Shown here: in pieces, positions 28,901-37,213 of the stretch
Position numbering within the stretch: position 1 is the stretch's first letter
How the letters are laid out: every line of letters begins with the position of its first letter
Assembly (NCBI RefSeq): GCF_028736175.1
Contig: NZ_CP117880.1
Location: 4,712,001 to 4,776,000, forward strand
DNA from: Sphingobacterium oryzagri
GTDB lineage: Bacteria; Bacteroidota; Bacteroidia; Sphingobacteriales; Sphingobacteriaceae
Length of the DNA: 64,000 nt
Direction: 5' to 3'
Position numbers and translations under genes: made by a program
Notes under the pieces: generated by a model
The model's database searches: none
What the model saw: the letters and a program-made list of their open reading frames with translations, nothing else
What the model was told of the DNA's origin: nothing

Positions 28901-30753
28901 CACGCCTGCACCGCCTGATAAAAGCCAGCCACAGCATGCTGAAAACGTTTCCCTCGTCTAAACACTACCAATCGGCCATAAGCGAGCTGACCAAACAGTT
29001 TCAGGAAAATCCGGTGCAAACGGATATAGCAGTAGTCGATAGCAATCGCATCGCTACGTACCTGTTCGAAACCTTTACGCAATATGGCAAATTTGCACTG
29101 GCCGAACAGGCAGACCACCTGCGGCAGGAGTTTTTACGATTTTTGCAGGAGAAGAAAGCCAACAAAGATTTTGAGAGCGATGTGCAAAGCGACTTTTTTG
29201 ACGCAACAGCGCGTTATTATCTGGTGTTAAACTGGCTGCACTCCTATGTCGATCAGCAGAAGCATGCGGAAAAACTGCTGCATCTTATCCCGGAAACGGC
29301 AACAGCATTACTCTTCCCGACCGATGCATACCACTTGGTTTTTGCACCGGAAAACATAGCACTAAGCGATCTTAAAGGTCATCACCCCATCCTGGAAAAT
29401 GGAAATTATCAGATTGCTTACCATGACTTTATCGGTAAACTTAGCCGTTTTAGCCAGGAGGATGTGCCTCGTTTCGCAGCTTTTACGCAACGCAAAGAGA
29501 CGCTCAGCAAAGCTTATGAAAAAGAATTGAAGATCAACGAGTTTGAACCCAAGGTGTTGACATCCTTTGTGCGCAACAAATTGATCAATGAGGTGTATTT
29601 TCCGCTAATCGGAAACAACTTAGCCAAACAATTGGGCGCTGCCGGCGACAACAAGCGCACCGCGCGCATGGGCATGCTGCTGTTGATATCGCCACCCGGC
29701 TACGGAAAGACAACACTTATGGAATACCTGGCAAAAACGATGGGCTTGCACTTCGTCAAGGTAAACGGCCCGACAATTGGCCACAACATAACGTCAATAG
29801 ATCCTATTGAGGCGAAAACATCGGGCGAGCGGGAGGAACTGAAAAAAGTGAACCTCGCGTTTGAAATGGCGGATAATGTGATGCTCTACCTGGACGATAT
29901 CCAGCATTTAAGTGCCGAGTTTTTGCAGAAATTTATCTCGCTGGCCGATGGACAGCGAAAGATAGATGGCATATTTGATGGCGAGAGCAAAACGTATGAC
30001 CTGCGCGGCAAAAGATTCTGTATCGTGATGGCCGGAAACCCGTACACGGAAAGTGGCGCCAAATTTCAGATTCCGGATATGTTGGCCAACCGCGCGGATG
30101 TCTACAATCTTGGCGATGTAATCGGCGATACGGAACATCTATTTAACCTCAGTCTGGTTGAAAATGCTGCTATTGAAAATAGTTACCTCGCCAAAATCGC
30201 GGGAAAATCGTTTGCTGATTTTTACGCCTTGATTCAACATGTGGAAACGTCGACAGAGCAACTGCCCGCCTTGGAGGGGAACTACCTTAAGCAGGAAATT
30301 GACGACTTTATTGCGGTACTACGCCATGTGCTGACCATTCGCGATACGGTAGTAAAGGTCAACAAAAACTACATCCAGAGCGCGGCCATGCAAGATAGTT
30401 ACCGCACCGAACCGCCATTTAAAATGCAAGGCTCTTACCGGAATATGAGTAAGCTTGTCGCGCAGGTCGTTCCGATGATGAATGCCAAAGAGATTGAACA
30501 GGTGATTTTAGCGCACTACGAAAGCGAGTCGCAAACCCTCACTGCCGATACAGAAAGCAATTTGCTCAAACTAAAGGCACTAGCCGGTTTGCAAACTGCA
30601 GCAGAGCAATCCCGTTGGGAGGAGATCATCCACATATTCCGCAAAAACAATAAACACGGCGGCCTTGGCAAAGACGAAAAAGTCTTTGCACAGCTCCTCT
30701 CCTTTAACGAAAACTTAGAAGGAATTATTAAAGCTATACAAGGTAAAGACTAA
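25909..30753 (+). CDS. 1614-residue AAA+ ATPase with DUF3686-like N-terminus
   Basis: The largest gene of the window. The first about 430 residues are beta-rich (repeated patterns such as DLGNLIAIRIKPYQEDFRAY) and match, from memory, the DUF3686 family, described as an ATPase linked to DNA repair. Residues about 490-860 are long coiled coil. The AAA+ core lies near 1230-1440: Walker A LISPPGYGKTTLMEYLAKTM at about 1260-1275, Walker B NVMLYLDDIQHLS at about 1323-1335, and a sensor-1-like FCIVMAGNP. No nuclease motif and no membrane segment were seen. It is the last gene of the PspA/flotillin operon. Context favours a remodelling ATPase acting on membrane-bound partners over DNA repair, but this is inference. 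Confidence 0.88.
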   Translation: MQENNEGTATNNSLDAGAYEIIRKRLLTQKDVLASRLQELNQARKEIFNATSFVLKANQRITTDNNCVARGIIALENVCIFGYNVHFGLRSEIKLDDVFSIYLFENNQFIPQSLELISDPAFIADYQNLYKYYRDSIFARFRRTENYLYMVFQTSKKATDLKAFKWLIKDGTLHYQDDRSIHEVRLPEQFEFDWTKTSLEDRRLGKFPHVSILDKVFIEALHGDITFKIEDNTDSGKGIYSEKVTNLDQQLDDAEYHYADLGNLIAIRIKPYQEDFRAYVFNQRTKEVVNLKSLNESAILLPDNQGIIFSNGYYLQNGTHKLFDANLEGVTFLRKIASPNGEDYLYVFTQTATNTYILMSYNIIQQAVETPIICNGFTIFQDGSLTYFRTEAEATRHHQVQIWETPYMAMLQENEEKQHDPIYKVGNKQIVQAMAEAQEVIQLLYKEDSYEGLYEDILQKSTSLLDSYFWIEDEALKNIGQPLKEIRQVANTAIDEFVKVQAQRKHAEERLAAAKTQLEQLQFQVNSTTITRLEQLVNQLADARRHLGEVIALKSVRYVDLDQVDKLLHSLQHMSEELSQKTIDFLLQDDALHSYEARVQEQRQLVEGMQKAFDAKAIEEGNTAISSELELLIDILHSLKIDDATQTTKIVEKISVIFASLNEVRAQLTRKLHSLQSQEATAEFSAQLTLLEQSVTNYLELSSSAEKVEEYYSKILVQLEELESRFSEFDDFALKIADKRDEIIKAFNSKREQLVEQINKRAIALEQIGLRVLKNIENKSNSFKSREEILSFYAADLMIDKVRQLVADLKAINDVSKAENLENLLKKSQEDALRTLRDKTELYVDGENIIALGKHKFTVNKQSLSLTLVKRNDALFYHLTGTSFYQQVKDDDLLAFTAIWDQELISENKEVYRAEYLAYKAFLAGKGTADFDVTSYVNQTVEQQYSESYIKGVHNVDALQIYHALQQIDKKLELLRYEGSVRAAAQLFWNNLPETERTRLHRLIKASHSMLKTFPSSKHYQSAISELTKQFQENPVQTDIAVVDSNRIATYLFETFTQYGKFALAEQADHLRQEFLRFLQEKKANKDFESDVQSDFFDATARYYLVLNWLHSYVDQQKHAEKLLHLIPETATALLFPTDAYHLVFAPENIALSDLKGHHPILENGNYQIAYHDFIGKLSRFSQEDVPRFAAFTQRKETLSKAYEKELKINEFEPKVLTSFVRNKLINEVYFPLIGNNLAKQLGAAGDNKRTARMGMLLLISPPGYGKTTLMEYLAKTMGLHFVKVNGPTIGHNITSIDPIEAKTSGEREELKKVNLAFEMADNVMLYLDDIQHLSAEFLQKFISLADGQRKIDGIFDGESKTYDLRGKRFCIVMAGNPYTESGAKFQIPDMLANRADVYNLGDVIGDTEHLFNLSLVENAAIENSYLAKIAGKSFADFYALIQHVETSTEQLPALEGNYLKQEIDDFIAVLRHVLTIRDTVVKVNKNYIQSAAMQDSYRTEPPFKMQGSYRNMSKLVAQVVPMMNAKEIEQVILAHYESESQTLTADTESNLLKLKALAGLQTAAEQSRWEEIIHIFRKNNKHGGLGKDEKVFAQLLSFNENLEGIIKAIQGKD

Positions 30754-30774
30754 GCGGTCTTTACCTTGTATAGC
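30733..30774 (+). terminator. 18-bp perfect hairpin holding the AAA-ATPase stop codon in its loop
   Basis: GCTATACAAGGTAAAGAC (30733-30750) pairs perfectly with GTCTTTACCTTGTATAGC (30757-30774). The 6-base loop TAAGCG contains the TAA stop. There is no T run, so it may be a transcript-end stabiliser or a factor-dependent stop for the operon, rather than a classical terminator. Confidence 0.7.
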
Positions 30775-30934
30775 TCACGATTAGTACTGCTTTATTGACG
30801 CTAGCGCATGCTTTCAGCCGGTGCTGGTAAAAAGATAAAATCTTGAGCGACAAGCGCCGACCAGCCATTAATCCGGGTAGAACGCCAACTCGTGCTGATT
30901 ATAAATAAAGTCCCGCAGTAGCGACGACAAAAAA

Positions 30935-32449
30935 CTACCATCGACCACCAGCACCGCCGCCGCCGGAAGAGCCACCACCAAAACTGCCGCCACCGCTAGA
31001 CGAGGAACCACCAGAAGAGCCGCCGGAAGACGAGCCGCCACCACTACTCGTGCTACGTGTTTTCTTAGGAATGGTCTCCGTACCCAAATTCTCTTGCTGC
31101 TTACAGTTGGCACATTTATTAAATACTTTGCGAAGCCCTGTGCTACTATACGTTGCCGCTTTAAGCACTTTAGAATCGCGCAGTTTATACGTTTTAAAGC
31201 CACAAGAAGGACAAGCCGTGTGGGTATTTTTCTCATCCCAGCCCAACACACGCTTTTCAGCCGTTACCGTATTGATCCAAACCTCGTAAAATTTCGTACT
31301 CAAATACTCTTCTTTCAGTTGTCCCGTATTCAGCTGTTGCTTAAATTCCTGAAGAGCAACCTCATCACGGTTCATCCGTCGCCAGTTTCCAGAAGCATCG
31401 GGCGGCGCAAATCGTGCCTGACTACGGCTCCAACGCTGCCGAAACTGCAAAAAACTAATCAACATCAGCGGCGTAAATACATACGGAATAAGCGTATCAC
31501 GTTGAAAGCGCTTCAGCGCAGTAAGTCTATTCTCCTCGTCAAGGTACGATCGTTTTATAGCGCCGCGTATTTCGTAAATCTTAAACAACAACATATAACT
31601 CCCACAAAGCGCCAAGAAATACGGAATGCCGGAAGTCTGGAAAAGACGCTCCATGTCTTGAAAGAAAAAGGCGAAAAACAACATCAGGAAAAGCAAGGTA
31701 AAGCCAGAAGCTATCACACTGAGCACGAGGTAAACTAACCAACCCGTGCAACCATTACCTTTTTTCGGCTTAACGGTTCCTTTATATTTTTTACTCGCCG
31801 TATGCAACCAAAAATAAAGTCCGGCATACAAGGCGATAACCGATAAAGCAAAGAGGAAATTTTCGTTACGCACACTGACATAGGGTCGGGCTTCGGGCAT
31901 CATGCGCGCCAATTCGTTTTGCACATCGGGAGCCAGCAAAGCCTGCTCGATCGCTTTGGATGCGGCGAGCACACCGGCATCGTAATTACCTTCCCGAAAA
32001 TTAGGCACCAGATACTTCTCACCTATTCGATGCAGATACACATCAGGAAAAATTCCTTCCAGGCCATAGCCCGACACAAAGCGATACGCGCGCCGATCTT
32101 TGGCAATGAAAAGCAGCAAGCCATTATTTGCTCCTTCTTTACCAATACCCCAGGTATTAAAAACATCAAGGGCAAATTCAAAAATATCCTCGCCTTCGAA
32201 ATCATTGACCAACACCACAGCATACTCGGTGCCCGAACGCGCTGCTATGTTTCGACAAAGCGCATTGATCTCGTCCACCGTACCTGCAGAAACGATACCG
32301 TCTGGATTACTGATGTAAGCATGTTTGTCGTTTGTTTTTGGATTAGGCAATGAGGATACAGCATATTGAGCCAGCGCTACGTGAAACGTAAAAAACAGCA
32401 CAAGCAGCGGAAGAAAGGGCTTCCACCTGAAGGTCGGTGAACTTTGCAT
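30935..32449 (-). CDS. TPM-domain (YgcG-like) membrane protein with zinc-ribbon and Gly/Ser-rich tail
   Basis: About 504 residues from the ATG at 32449, which gives the best signal peptide (FLPLLVLFFTFHVALAQ); two in-frame ATGs lie upstream. The TPM domain (about 30-190) shows NPDGIVSAGTVDEINALCRN, AVVLVNDFEGEDI and GLLLFIAKDRRAYRFVSGYG. Three to four membrane segments follow, then a CPSCGF...CANCKQQ zinc-ribbon and a tail of Gly/Ser repeats ending GGRW. TPM proteins are envelope proteins linked to photosystem or membrane-protein repair in other lineages. The gene converges on the PspA operon and is divergent from mutL. Confidence 0.88.
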   Translation of the reverse strand: MQSSPTFRWKPFLPLLVLFFTFHVALAQYAVSSLPNPKTNDKHAYISNPDGIVSAGTVDEINALCRNIAARSGTEYAVVLVNDFEGEDIFEFALDVFNTWGIGKEGANNGLLLFIAKDRRAYRFVSGYGLEGIFPDVYLHRIGEKYLVPNFREGNYDAGVLAASKAIEQALLAPDVQNELARMMPEARPYVSVRNENFLFALSVIALYAGLYFWLHTASKKYKGTVKPKKGNGCTGWLVYLVLSVIASGFTLLFLMLFFAFFFQDMERLFQTSGIPYFLALCGSYMLLFKIYEIRGAIKRSYLDEENRLTALKRFQRDTLIPYVFTPLMLISFLQFRQRWSRSQARFAPPDASGNWRRMNRDEVALQEFKQQLNTGQLKEEYLSTKFYEVWINTVTAEKRVLGWDEKNTHTACPSCGFKTYKLRDSKVLKAATYSSTGLRKVFNKCANCKQQENLGTETIPKKTRSTSSGGGSSSGGSSGGSSSSGGGSFGGGSSGGGGAGGRW

Positions 32450-32590
32450 AATTCGCATTTGTATTACTAATATGCGCAAAATTTACGAAAATTAAAAATC
32501 TGCAATGCAAGCAAAAATAGCCCTTGTTTATTTCCGCAAAACGATGCCGGGTAACTGCGCGAGAAAGACGAAGATTCGGCATCATTTTCG

Positions 32591-32598
32591 TAACTTTG
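32591..32598 (+). promoter_or_regulatory. TAACTTTG -7 box only 8 bp before the mutL start
   Basis: The box matches TAnnTTTG exactly. The transcription start expected a few bases downstream would coincide with or lie next to the ATG at 32606, which would make a leaderless or nearly leaderless mRNA. No clear -33 element was seen. Confidence 0.45.
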
Positions 32599-32605
32599 TT
32601 CTCGT

Positions 32606-34495
32606 ATGTCAGATATTATTCAGTTACTGCCCGATTCGGTAGCCAACCAAATAGCTGCAGGAGAAGTGGTTCAACGCCCAGCTTCTGCGGTGAAAGAATT
32701 GGTAGAGAATGCTATTGATGCCGGAGCAGATAAAATAAAGATTATCATAAAAGATGCGGGGAAGTCATTGATTCAAATTATTGACAATGGCTGTGGTATG
32801 AGTGTGACGGATGCCCGCTTGTGTTTTGAGCGACATGCAACTTCTAAAATACGACGGGCAGAAGATCTGTTTGCGATACGCACAATGGGTTTTCGTGGCG
32901 AAGCAATGGCCTCTATTGCCGCCATCGCGCAGGTTGAACTAAAGACCAAACGCGTAGAAGATGAATTGGGAACGATTGTAGAGATTGAAGGTTCGAAAGT
33001 GGTGAAGCAGTATCCCGAAGCCTTAGCAGATGGCACCAGCATTTGCGTAAAAAATCTTTTTTACAACATTCCCGCACGGCGTAATTTTTTAAAAAGCAAC
33101 GCGGTTGAAATGCGCCATATCATCGACGAATTTCAGCGTATCGCCCTGGCGCATCCCGAGCTATTTTTTAGTTTGCACAGCGATGGCAATGAGATTTTTC
33201 ATTTACCTGCCGAAACGTTGAAGCAACGGATTGTGCACATTTTTGGAAACAGCTACAACCAGCGTCTGGTTCCGGTAGAGGAAGAAACAACGATCATTTC
33301 ACTGAAAGGCTTTATCGGCAAACCCGAATACGCTAAAAAAACACGTGGCGAGCAGTTCTTCTTTGTCAACAACCGCTTTGTGAAAGACCCCTACCTGAAC
33401 CATGCGGTGATGAATGCCTACGAAGATATTCTGCCGGCAGAAGCCTTTCCGTTGTACGTCCTTTTTATCGACATTGATCCGTCAAAGATCGATATCAACG
33501 TGCACCCCACCAAAACGGAAATTAAATACGAGGATGATAAAGCCATCTACGCGATCTTACGGTCAGCCATAAAACGATCGATCGGGCGGTACAATATTGC
33601 GCCCAGTTTGGATTTCAATCAAGAAACCAGCTTTACCAACTTGATAACGAGCAAGCCGCTAGAGGAGATTCAAGCGCCGACGATTTCGTTTAACCCAAAC
33701 TTCAACCCGTTTGAAGACCCAAAGTCGGCATCGAAAGCACGCTCATCGGCCTACGCCGAAGGTTTCGAAAAGAAAGCCGGAATACCACAAAACTGGGACA
33801 CGCTATACAGTATTTCTCAAAAGGAAACTGCCGAGCAGTTGCCGTTGTTGCCCGATGCACCTCTGGAAGAAGCCGATCGCGATCCAGAACCGTTGGCAAA
33901 GCAGCAAAACGAGCGCACTAAAAGTCCGAAACAGTTTTTTCAGCTGCACCAGCGTTTTATCGTTTCGCAGATTCATTCGGGTTTTATGCTGATCGATCAG
34001 CAAGCGGCACATGAGCGCATTTTGTTTGAACAATACAAAACACAGTTGGAAAACAATCAGGGAAGCAGTCAGCAAAGCCTATTTCCGCAAACGGTGGAAC
34101 TCAATAGCGCCGATTTTGCGCTGATGGAAGACATCCTTCCGGAGATACAAACGTTGGGCTTTCAGCTACGTCCTTTTGGCAAAACCACCTTTATCGTGGA
34201 TGGCATACCAGCCGATTTGGGCAACGGTATCAATGAAGCGAAGATACTGGAACAACTTTTGGAAGATTTCAAAAACAATAAGGATGCCTTGCAACTTAAT
34301 AAGAGAGAAAACTTGGCCAGAAGCTTAGCAAAAAATGCCGCTATCAAACCCGGCACCATCCTGGACAACCAGGAAATGGCAGAACTGATCGACAATCTAT
34401 TTGCTACAGAATTGCCCAGCATATCCATTCATGGAAAACCAATCATCGTGACCATTACGTTGCAAGAACTTATGGAACGCTTTAGTAAAAATTAA
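32606..34495 (+). CDS. mutL: DNA mismatch repair protein MutL
   Basis: 629 residues. MutL couples mismatch recognition by MutS to strand incision. The GHKL ATPase motifs are present: VENAIDAGADKI, IIDNGCGM, TMGFRGEAMASIAAI and the later DGTSICVKNLFYNIPARRNF. The C-terminal dimerisation domain carries LIDQQAAHERILFEQY, a version of the endonuclease motif DQHA-x2-E-x4-E with Gln in place of His, then SIHGKPIIVTITL near the end. A family with an intact motif nicks DNA itself; the Gln variant may keep or change that activity. The rhomboid gene follows after 33 bp. Confidence 0.98.
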   Translation: MSDIIQLLPDSVANQIAAGEVVQRPASAVKELVENAIDAGADKIKIIIKDAGKSLIQIIDNGCGMSVTDARLCFERHATSKIRRAEDLFAIRTMGFRGEAMASIAAIAQVELKTKRVEDELGTIVEIEGSKVVKQYPEALADGTSICVKNLFYNIPARRNFLKSNAVEMRHIIDEFQRIALAHPELFFSLHSDGNEIFHLPAETLKQRIVHIFGNSYNQRLVPVEEETTIISLKGFIGKPEYAKKTRGEQFFFVNNRFVKDPYLNHAVMNAYEDILPAEAFPLYVLFIDIDPSKIDINVHPTKTEIKYEDDKAIYAILRSAIKRSIGRYNIAPSLDFNQETSFTNLITSKPLEEIQAPTISFNPNFNPFEDPKSASKARSSAYAEGFEKKAGIPQNWDTLYSISQKETAEQLPLLPDAPLEEADRDPEPLAKQQNERTKSPKQFFQLHQRFIVSQIHSGFMLIDQQAAHERILFEQYKTQLENNQGSSQQSLFPQTVELNSADFALMEDILPEIQTLGFQLRPFGKTTFIVDGIPADLGNGINEAKILEQLLEDFKNNKDALQLNKRENLARSLAKNAAIKPGTILDNQEMAELIDNLFATELPSISIHGKPIIVTITLQELMERFSKN

Positions 34496-34528
34496 GAATA
34501 ATAGTCAAACTAGTTTTATTTGTAAAAT

Positions 34529-35182
34529 ATGTTTTCGAACCTTACGACCGTAGTAAAAAATCTGTTGATAGCCAATGTGATCTTTTTTATCTACTCGAAC
34601 TTGATGCCCGAGATAGCTTACACCTATTTACCGGCTTTTTATCCAGATTCTCCACACTTTTATATTTGGCAGATCATTACGTATATGTTTATGCATGCCG
34701 ATCTCGGACATATCTTTTTCAATATGTTTTCGTTATTGATATTCGGCCCGATTCTGGAACAAACGCTTGGTTCGAAAAGATTTCTAAACTTTTACCTGAT
34801 CTGTGGCTTAGGCGCCTTGCTGCTGCACTTTTCCGTAGATGCGCTACAAGTTTTTCAAGCTACCGGCACCCTGTTTCCTTACAAAACGGGACATGTAACG
34901 ACCGGTTTGGAAGCAACCTACCTTTCCCCCATCTTAGGTGCATCGGGATCGGTATTCGGAATTTTACTTGGGTTTGCTTATTTGTATCCAAACATGCGGT
35001 TGATGCTTTTATTTCCGCCGATCCCGATAAAAGCTAAATACTTAGTTGGCGGATTAATTGTTATTGAGTTATATTTGATACTGACAAAATCAGGTGGAAA
35101 TATTGCGCATATGGCTCATATAGGCGGCGCACTTTTTGCTTATTTGATGATGAAAATTTGGGGCATTCGTAAAGGCTATTAG
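34529..35182 (+). CDS. Rhomboid family intramembrane serine protease
   Basis: 217 residues, six hydrophobic segments. Catalytic pieces are GASGSVFG with Ser139 and HMAHIGG with His197; the conserved HIFFNMFSL loop is also present. Rhomboids cleave membrane proteins inside the bilayer. It starts 33 bp after mutL and ends 8 bp before a second, inactive rhomboid-like gene, so the two are co-transcribed. Substrates are not evident. Confidence 0.93.
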   Translation: MFSNLTTVVKNLLIANVIFFIYSNLMPEIAYTYLPAFYPDSPHFYIWQIITYMFMHADLGHIFFNMFSLLIFGPILEQTLGSKRFLNFYLICGLGALLLHFSVDALQVFQATGTLFPYKTGHVTTGLEATYLSPILGASGSVFGILLGFAYLYPNMRLMLLFPPIPIKAKYLVGGLIVIELYLILTKSGGNIAHMAHIGGALFAYLMMKIWGIRKGY

Positions 35183-35190
35183 TCGAATAT

Positions 35191-36066
35191 ATGAAAGAAA
35201 GTGCGTTAAAGACATTTTGGAGAGACACCTATAAAGGCCAGTCGCCCGTCCCCTTTATCATATCGGTACAGGTAGGTCTATTCGTGTTAATCCATATTTT
35301 CGATCTGCTACAAGAAATCGGGATCACACAACTATCCCTTTATAGCATAACCGTCGAAAAATTAAGTCTACCTCTTTCTTTCCATACATTCATCACGCAA
35401 CCGTGGTCGCTCGCCACGTATTCTTTCCTTTATACCAATATCTTTCAACTGCTGTTTGACTGTCTGTGGTTATTTTGGATCGGCAGTATGTTTATGAACT
35501 TTCTGAACAGAAGGCAATTCCTCTTTGTTTACAGCTCCGCAATAGTGGGTGGCGGTCTCCTTTATTTGGGTATTGGCACCATTCCTGGCTTCGGCAGTTT
35601 GATTTCGCCAATCTACACAAGCGCCTCTTTTGCGCTGGGCGCCATGTTCGCAGCATTGGCTACCCTTGTGCCTCGTTCCGAAGTGCGCCTATTGTTGATC
35701 GGCAATATTTCTTTAAAGACACTAGCTATCGCGTATATCGTGCTGGCAGCCATTTTTATAGCGATGGCCAATAAGCCAGCAGCTATCAGCTTTCTATTGG
35801 CCGCTTGTTGGGGCTTTGCCTACACCAAAGCACTTCAAAATGGAAACGATTATAGTCTACTGTTTAACTTAAAAAAACGCAGCAAGCTAAAAATCGTGCA
35901 CAAAAGCAAATCTGGCGTATCTTCTTACGCTTACCGGCACCAATCAGATTTGCCCAATCAGGATGAAGTAGACGAAATTCTCGATAAAATTTCTGTGGGA
36001 GGTTATGAAAGCTTAACTTCACAGGAGAAAGAAGTGCTTTTTAAAGCAAGTAAGGGTGAGCGATAG
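35191..36066 (+). CDS. Inactive rhomboid-like protein with DUF6576-type tail
   Basis: 291 residues, about six membrane segments in the rhomboid layout (FHTFITQPWSLATYSFLYTN; LFDCLWLFWIGSMFMNFLNR). The GxSG motif is replaced by SASFALG and there is no catalytic His in the last membrane segment, so it should not be a protease. The soluble C-terminus reads DEVDEILDKISVGGYESLTS, then QEKEVLFKASKG, the tail found on many Bacteroidota rhomboid proteins. It probably binds or regulates substrates or the active partner encoded 8 bp upstream. The EEP-family gene follows after 2 bp. Confidence 0.85.
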   Translation: MKESALKTFWRDTYKGQSPVPFIISVQVGLFVLIHIFDLLQEIGITQLSLYSITVEKLSLPLSFHTFITQPWSLATYSFLYTNIFQLLFDCLWLFWIGSMFMNFLNRRQFLFVYSSAIVGGGLLYLGIGTIPGFGSLISPIYTSASFALGAMFAALATLVPRSEVRLLLIGNISLKTLAIAYIVLAAIFIAMANKPAAISFLLAACWGFAYTKALQNGNDYSLLFNLKKRSKLKIVHKSKSGVSSYAYRHQSDLPNQDEVDEILDKISVGGYESLTSQEKEVLFKASKGER

Positions 36067-36068
36067 CC

Positions 36069-37178
36069 ATGGCTAAAAAAAATATTTTCAAAAAAGATCT
36101 GGGACTTTTCAGCAAGTTGATATTCATCTGCAATATCATAGCCGTTGGCTCTTTGTTATTGAGCTACAGTGCCTCGTTCATCAATCCAAAAACATTTTGG
36201 CCTTTAGCTTTTTTCGGCTTAGGCTACCTCCCTATCCTGCTCGTCAATATCGGCTTCGTGATCTATTGGTTGCTCCGCAAACCAAAATACGCGCTACTTA
36301 TGTGCCTGCCGATCCTGTTGGGATGGAGTCTCCTGACCCAACATATTGGCTTCCGAAAACAAGCGCAAACACCCGATAAAGAAGATAGTACGCTGCGCGT
36401 AATGACCTTCAATGCGCACTTATTTACGGAAATAGCGAAGTCGCCAAAAACAGATGTCAAAAGTGAGGTCATTGACCTGATTAAACGTACCGATCCGGAC
36501 ATTCTATGTTTTCAAGAATTTTTCACGAAAATAAAAGGCACGAAAAAGATGACCAAGCGTATTACCGACGAAGGCGAATTTTTAACATACTATTTCGAGC
36601 CCGCTATGAAAAGTGAGCACGAAGGGTACGGACAAATCATTTTCTCTAAATATCCGATCGTTAATTCGGGCACCATCACCAAAAATGAATACGGCATAAA
36701 CCGCATTATTTTTGCCGATATCGTACGCGGAGCAGACACCATGCGTGTTTACAATGTGCACCTTCGATCTTTTGGATTGCAGACAGAGGATAAAGAATTT
36801 ATCCAAAACCCTTCACATAAAACCAATGAAGACCACGCTACCCGCAGGGTAGGCCGCAAACTAAAATATGCTTTTGAAGGGCGGAGTCGGCAAGCGCAAG
36901 CACTGCGCGACCACATAGACTCGACAAGCTACCCGATCATCGTGATGGGTGATTTTAACGACACACCCATGTCGTATAGTGTAAACTTGATTCGCGATGG
37001 CTTAAAAAATACATTCCGTGAAAAGGGACAAGGATGGGGCGTAACACACTACGAGATGTTGCCGCTGTTTCAAATAGACTACATTTTTTGCAGCCAGCGC
37101 TTTGCCGTGCAACACTACCAGATCGTGAAAGAAAAACTATCAGATCATTACCCGGTATGGGCAGATATTAAACTTTAA
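36069..37178 (+). CDS. Endonuclease/exonuclease/phosphatase-family membrane protein
   Basis: 369 residues. Three membrane segments fill about 15-100, then the EEP domain with all catalytic blocks: VMTFNAHLF (Asn), LCFQEFF (Glu), VYNVHLRSF (His), VMGDFNDTP (Asp/Asn) and LSDHYPVWADI (Asp-His). Bacterial members hydrolyse phosphoesters of lipids, sugars or nucleic acids; the membrane anchor and an extracytoplasmic domain would favour an envelope substrate. It is the last gene of the mutL-rhomboid run and has a terminator hairpin. Confidence 0.9.
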   Translation: MAKKNIFKKDLGLFSKLIFICNIIAVGSLLLSYSASFINPKTFWPLAFFGLGYLPILLVNIGFVIYWLLRKPKYALLMCLPILLGWSLLTQHIGFRKQAQTPDKEDSTLRVMTFNAHLFTEIAKSPKTDVKSEVIDLIKRTDPDILCFQEFFTKIKGTKKMTKRITDEGEFLTYYFEPAMKSEHEGYGQIIFSKYPIVNSGTITKNEYGINRIIFADIVRGADTMRVYNVHLRSFGLQTEDKEFIQNPSHKTNEDHATRRVGRKLKYAFEGRSRQAQALRDHIDSTSYPIIVMGDFNDTPMSYSVNLIRDGLKNTFREKGQGWGVTHYEMLPLFQIDYIFCSQRFAVQHYQIVKEKLSDHYPVWADIKL

Positions 37179-37187
37179 GCGAAGAAA

Positions 37188-37213
37188 CCGCCAGCCCTAA
37201 CTTGCTGGCTTTT
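37188..37213 (+). terminator. Terminator of the mutL-rhomboid-EEP run
   Basis: GCCAGC (37190-37195) pairs with GCTGGC (37204-37209), followed by TTTT. The right half lies in the 3' end of the convergent S41 protease gene. Confidence 0.6.

Noticed and set aside
30868..31251. 127-codon minus-strand frame overlapping the TPM gene end
   Set aside because: It is a shadow of the Gly/Ser repeat tail in another frame.
33950..34060. Loss of MutL endonuclease function because of DQQA instead of DQHA
   Set aside because: The remaining motif residues (both Glu) are present, and I recall similar variants in Bacteroidota, so inactivity cannot be claimed.
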